From Cytophagales bacterium (GTDB lineage: Bacteria; Bacteroidota; Bacteroidia; Cytophagales; Spirosomataceae): 5,946 bases of DNA. Position 1 is the stretch's first letter; every line of letters starts with the position of its first letter. Location of the stretch: assembly GCA_013205605.1 (NCBI GenBank), contig JABMMK010000280.1, positions 1-5,946 on the forward strand, in the 5' to 3' direction. The translations under genes and the position numbers were made by a program. The notes under the pieces are model-generated. The model saw only the letters and a list, made by a program, of their open reading frames with translations, was not told the DNA's origin and did no database searches. Positions 5,392-5,946 of the stretch are shown here, piece after piece.

Positions 5392-5946
5392 TTATTTTCT
5401 TTGGTAAGTAGTATTCGTTTGCTTCCCATCCACATCCGTAAAAACGAACGTATACAGGTTGGCATTAGTCCAACTATATTGAACGCTTCCGGTTTTGGTG
5501 CCTATTTTGTAGGTCAACAAATAACTGGAAGCAGTGGGTGCGGAAAAAGCGGTAATTGACGCCCCATTCAAAGGAGTTAATGCGGGTCTTAATGGATTTG
5601 AAAATGCCTGTGGAATAATTTGATTTTCAGGCGCTGATGTGGAAGGGTCCACATTCACCTTACCCTTCATCGAACCGATTACATAGGGATAATCATTCGT
5701 TCCATGGTAGTGGTATACATTATTGGACCCTACATGCCCATGAGATTCATCGAGTGTTTTCATGGTAGAACCATCGGGTTCTTTTGCCCCATACACAGCA
5801 AAACCGTCTAAGGCAAACGCAATGGGTTTTAACCCCGAAGTGGTAGATAAATGCAGAGGTGCTGCATGGTAATGATAATCATCACCTTTGCCACAATGGC
5901 CTCCCCACTGGTCTAATTCTCCAATCAAAAAGGAATCTTCTCCTCG
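5392..5946 (-). CDS. YHYH domain-containing protein, C-terminal 184 residues (5' end off window)
   Basis: The frame is open from the right edge to TAA 5394-5392, so the N-terminus lies outside the window. There is no ATG near the edge, and the TTG at 5928 is only an internal Leu codon. Counting from the first complete codon at 5946, the family signature appears twice: GGHCGKGDDYHYHAAPLHL (15-33) and LDESHGHVGSNNVYHYHGT (65-83). Between them is IAFALDGFAVYGAKEPDG (42-59), also typical. This is the YHYH domain (PF14240), whose clustered His, Asp and Tyr residues suggest metal binding. No enzymatic activity is established that I can name. The last 80 or so residues, ending YTFVFTDVDGKQTNTTYQ, look like a separate small beta-rich tail. 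The protein is probably exported like its relatives, but the signal region is not visible. It precedes the phosphoesterase on the same strand with a 165-bp gap, so co-transcription is uncertain. Confidence 0.85.
   Translation of the reverse strand, partial: RGEDSFLIGELDQWGGHCGKGDDYHYHAAPLHLSTTSGLKPIAFALDGFAVYGAKEPDGSTMKTLDESHGHVGSNNVYHYHGTNDYPYVIGSMKGKVNVDPSTSAPENQIIPQAFSNPLRPALTPLNGASITAFSAPTASSYLLTYKIGTKTGSVQYSWTNANLYTFVFTDVDGKQTNTTYQRK

Noticed and set aside
5374..5559. Plus-strand open frame of 61 codons
   Set aside because: It is antisense to the YHYH gene, which has clear family motifs in its own frame; the short peptide resembles nothing.
5241..5926. TTG codons at 5241 and 5928 as true starts
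   Set aside because: The TTG at 5928 is internal to a frame that continues to the window edge. The TTG at 5241 sits almost on top of a candidate -7 box, and a good ATG lies five codons downstream.

Overview
The window looks like chromosomal DNA from a member of the Bacteroidota, perhaps a cytophagal-type freshwater or soil bacterium. Three things point there: AT-rich spacers with A-rich rather than Shine-Dalgarno leaders, several 8-mers resembling the Bacteroidota -7 promoter box TAnnTTTG, and the gene content (PF06439 keto-disaccharide hydrolase, YHYH protein, GH31, and a sorbosone-dehydrogenase-like beta-propeller, nearly all with export signals). The lineage is an inference from these traits; no marker gene is present.

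Layout: on the minus strand, reading right to left, are a YHYH-domain protein (cut by the right edge), a secreted metallophosphoesterase, then further left a PQQ-type sugar dehydrogenase followed 21 bp later by a GH31 glycosidase (cut by the left edge). On the plus strand, in the middle, are a PF06439 3-keto-disaccharide hydrolase-like protein and an alpha/beta-hydrolase (esterase/BD-FAE type). The dehydrogenase and the PF06439 gene diverge from a 221-bp spacer (2229-2449). That spacer holds a terminator-like hairpin, an 8-bp spaced inverted repeat and candidate promoters. A strong intrinsic terminator sits between the PF06439 gene and the esterase. The esterase and phosphoesterase converge with a 4-bp overlap of their stop codons.

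Functionally, the left and middle part reads as an extracytoplasmic carbohydrate-processing locus: glycosidase, sugar dehydrogenase, keto-sugar hydrolase and carbohydrate-esterase-like hydrolase. A joint pathway (oxidise a sugar, then cleave the oxidised glycoside) is a hypothesis only, because the usual 3-keto-forming oxidoreductases and a SusC/SusD pair are not in the window. No mobile element, CRISPR array, tRNA, rRNA or defence system was seen. I found no clearly unprecedented system. The items most worth a second look are the structured divergent spacer, the non-canonical GH31 substrate-binding motif and the His-poor phosphoesterase active site.
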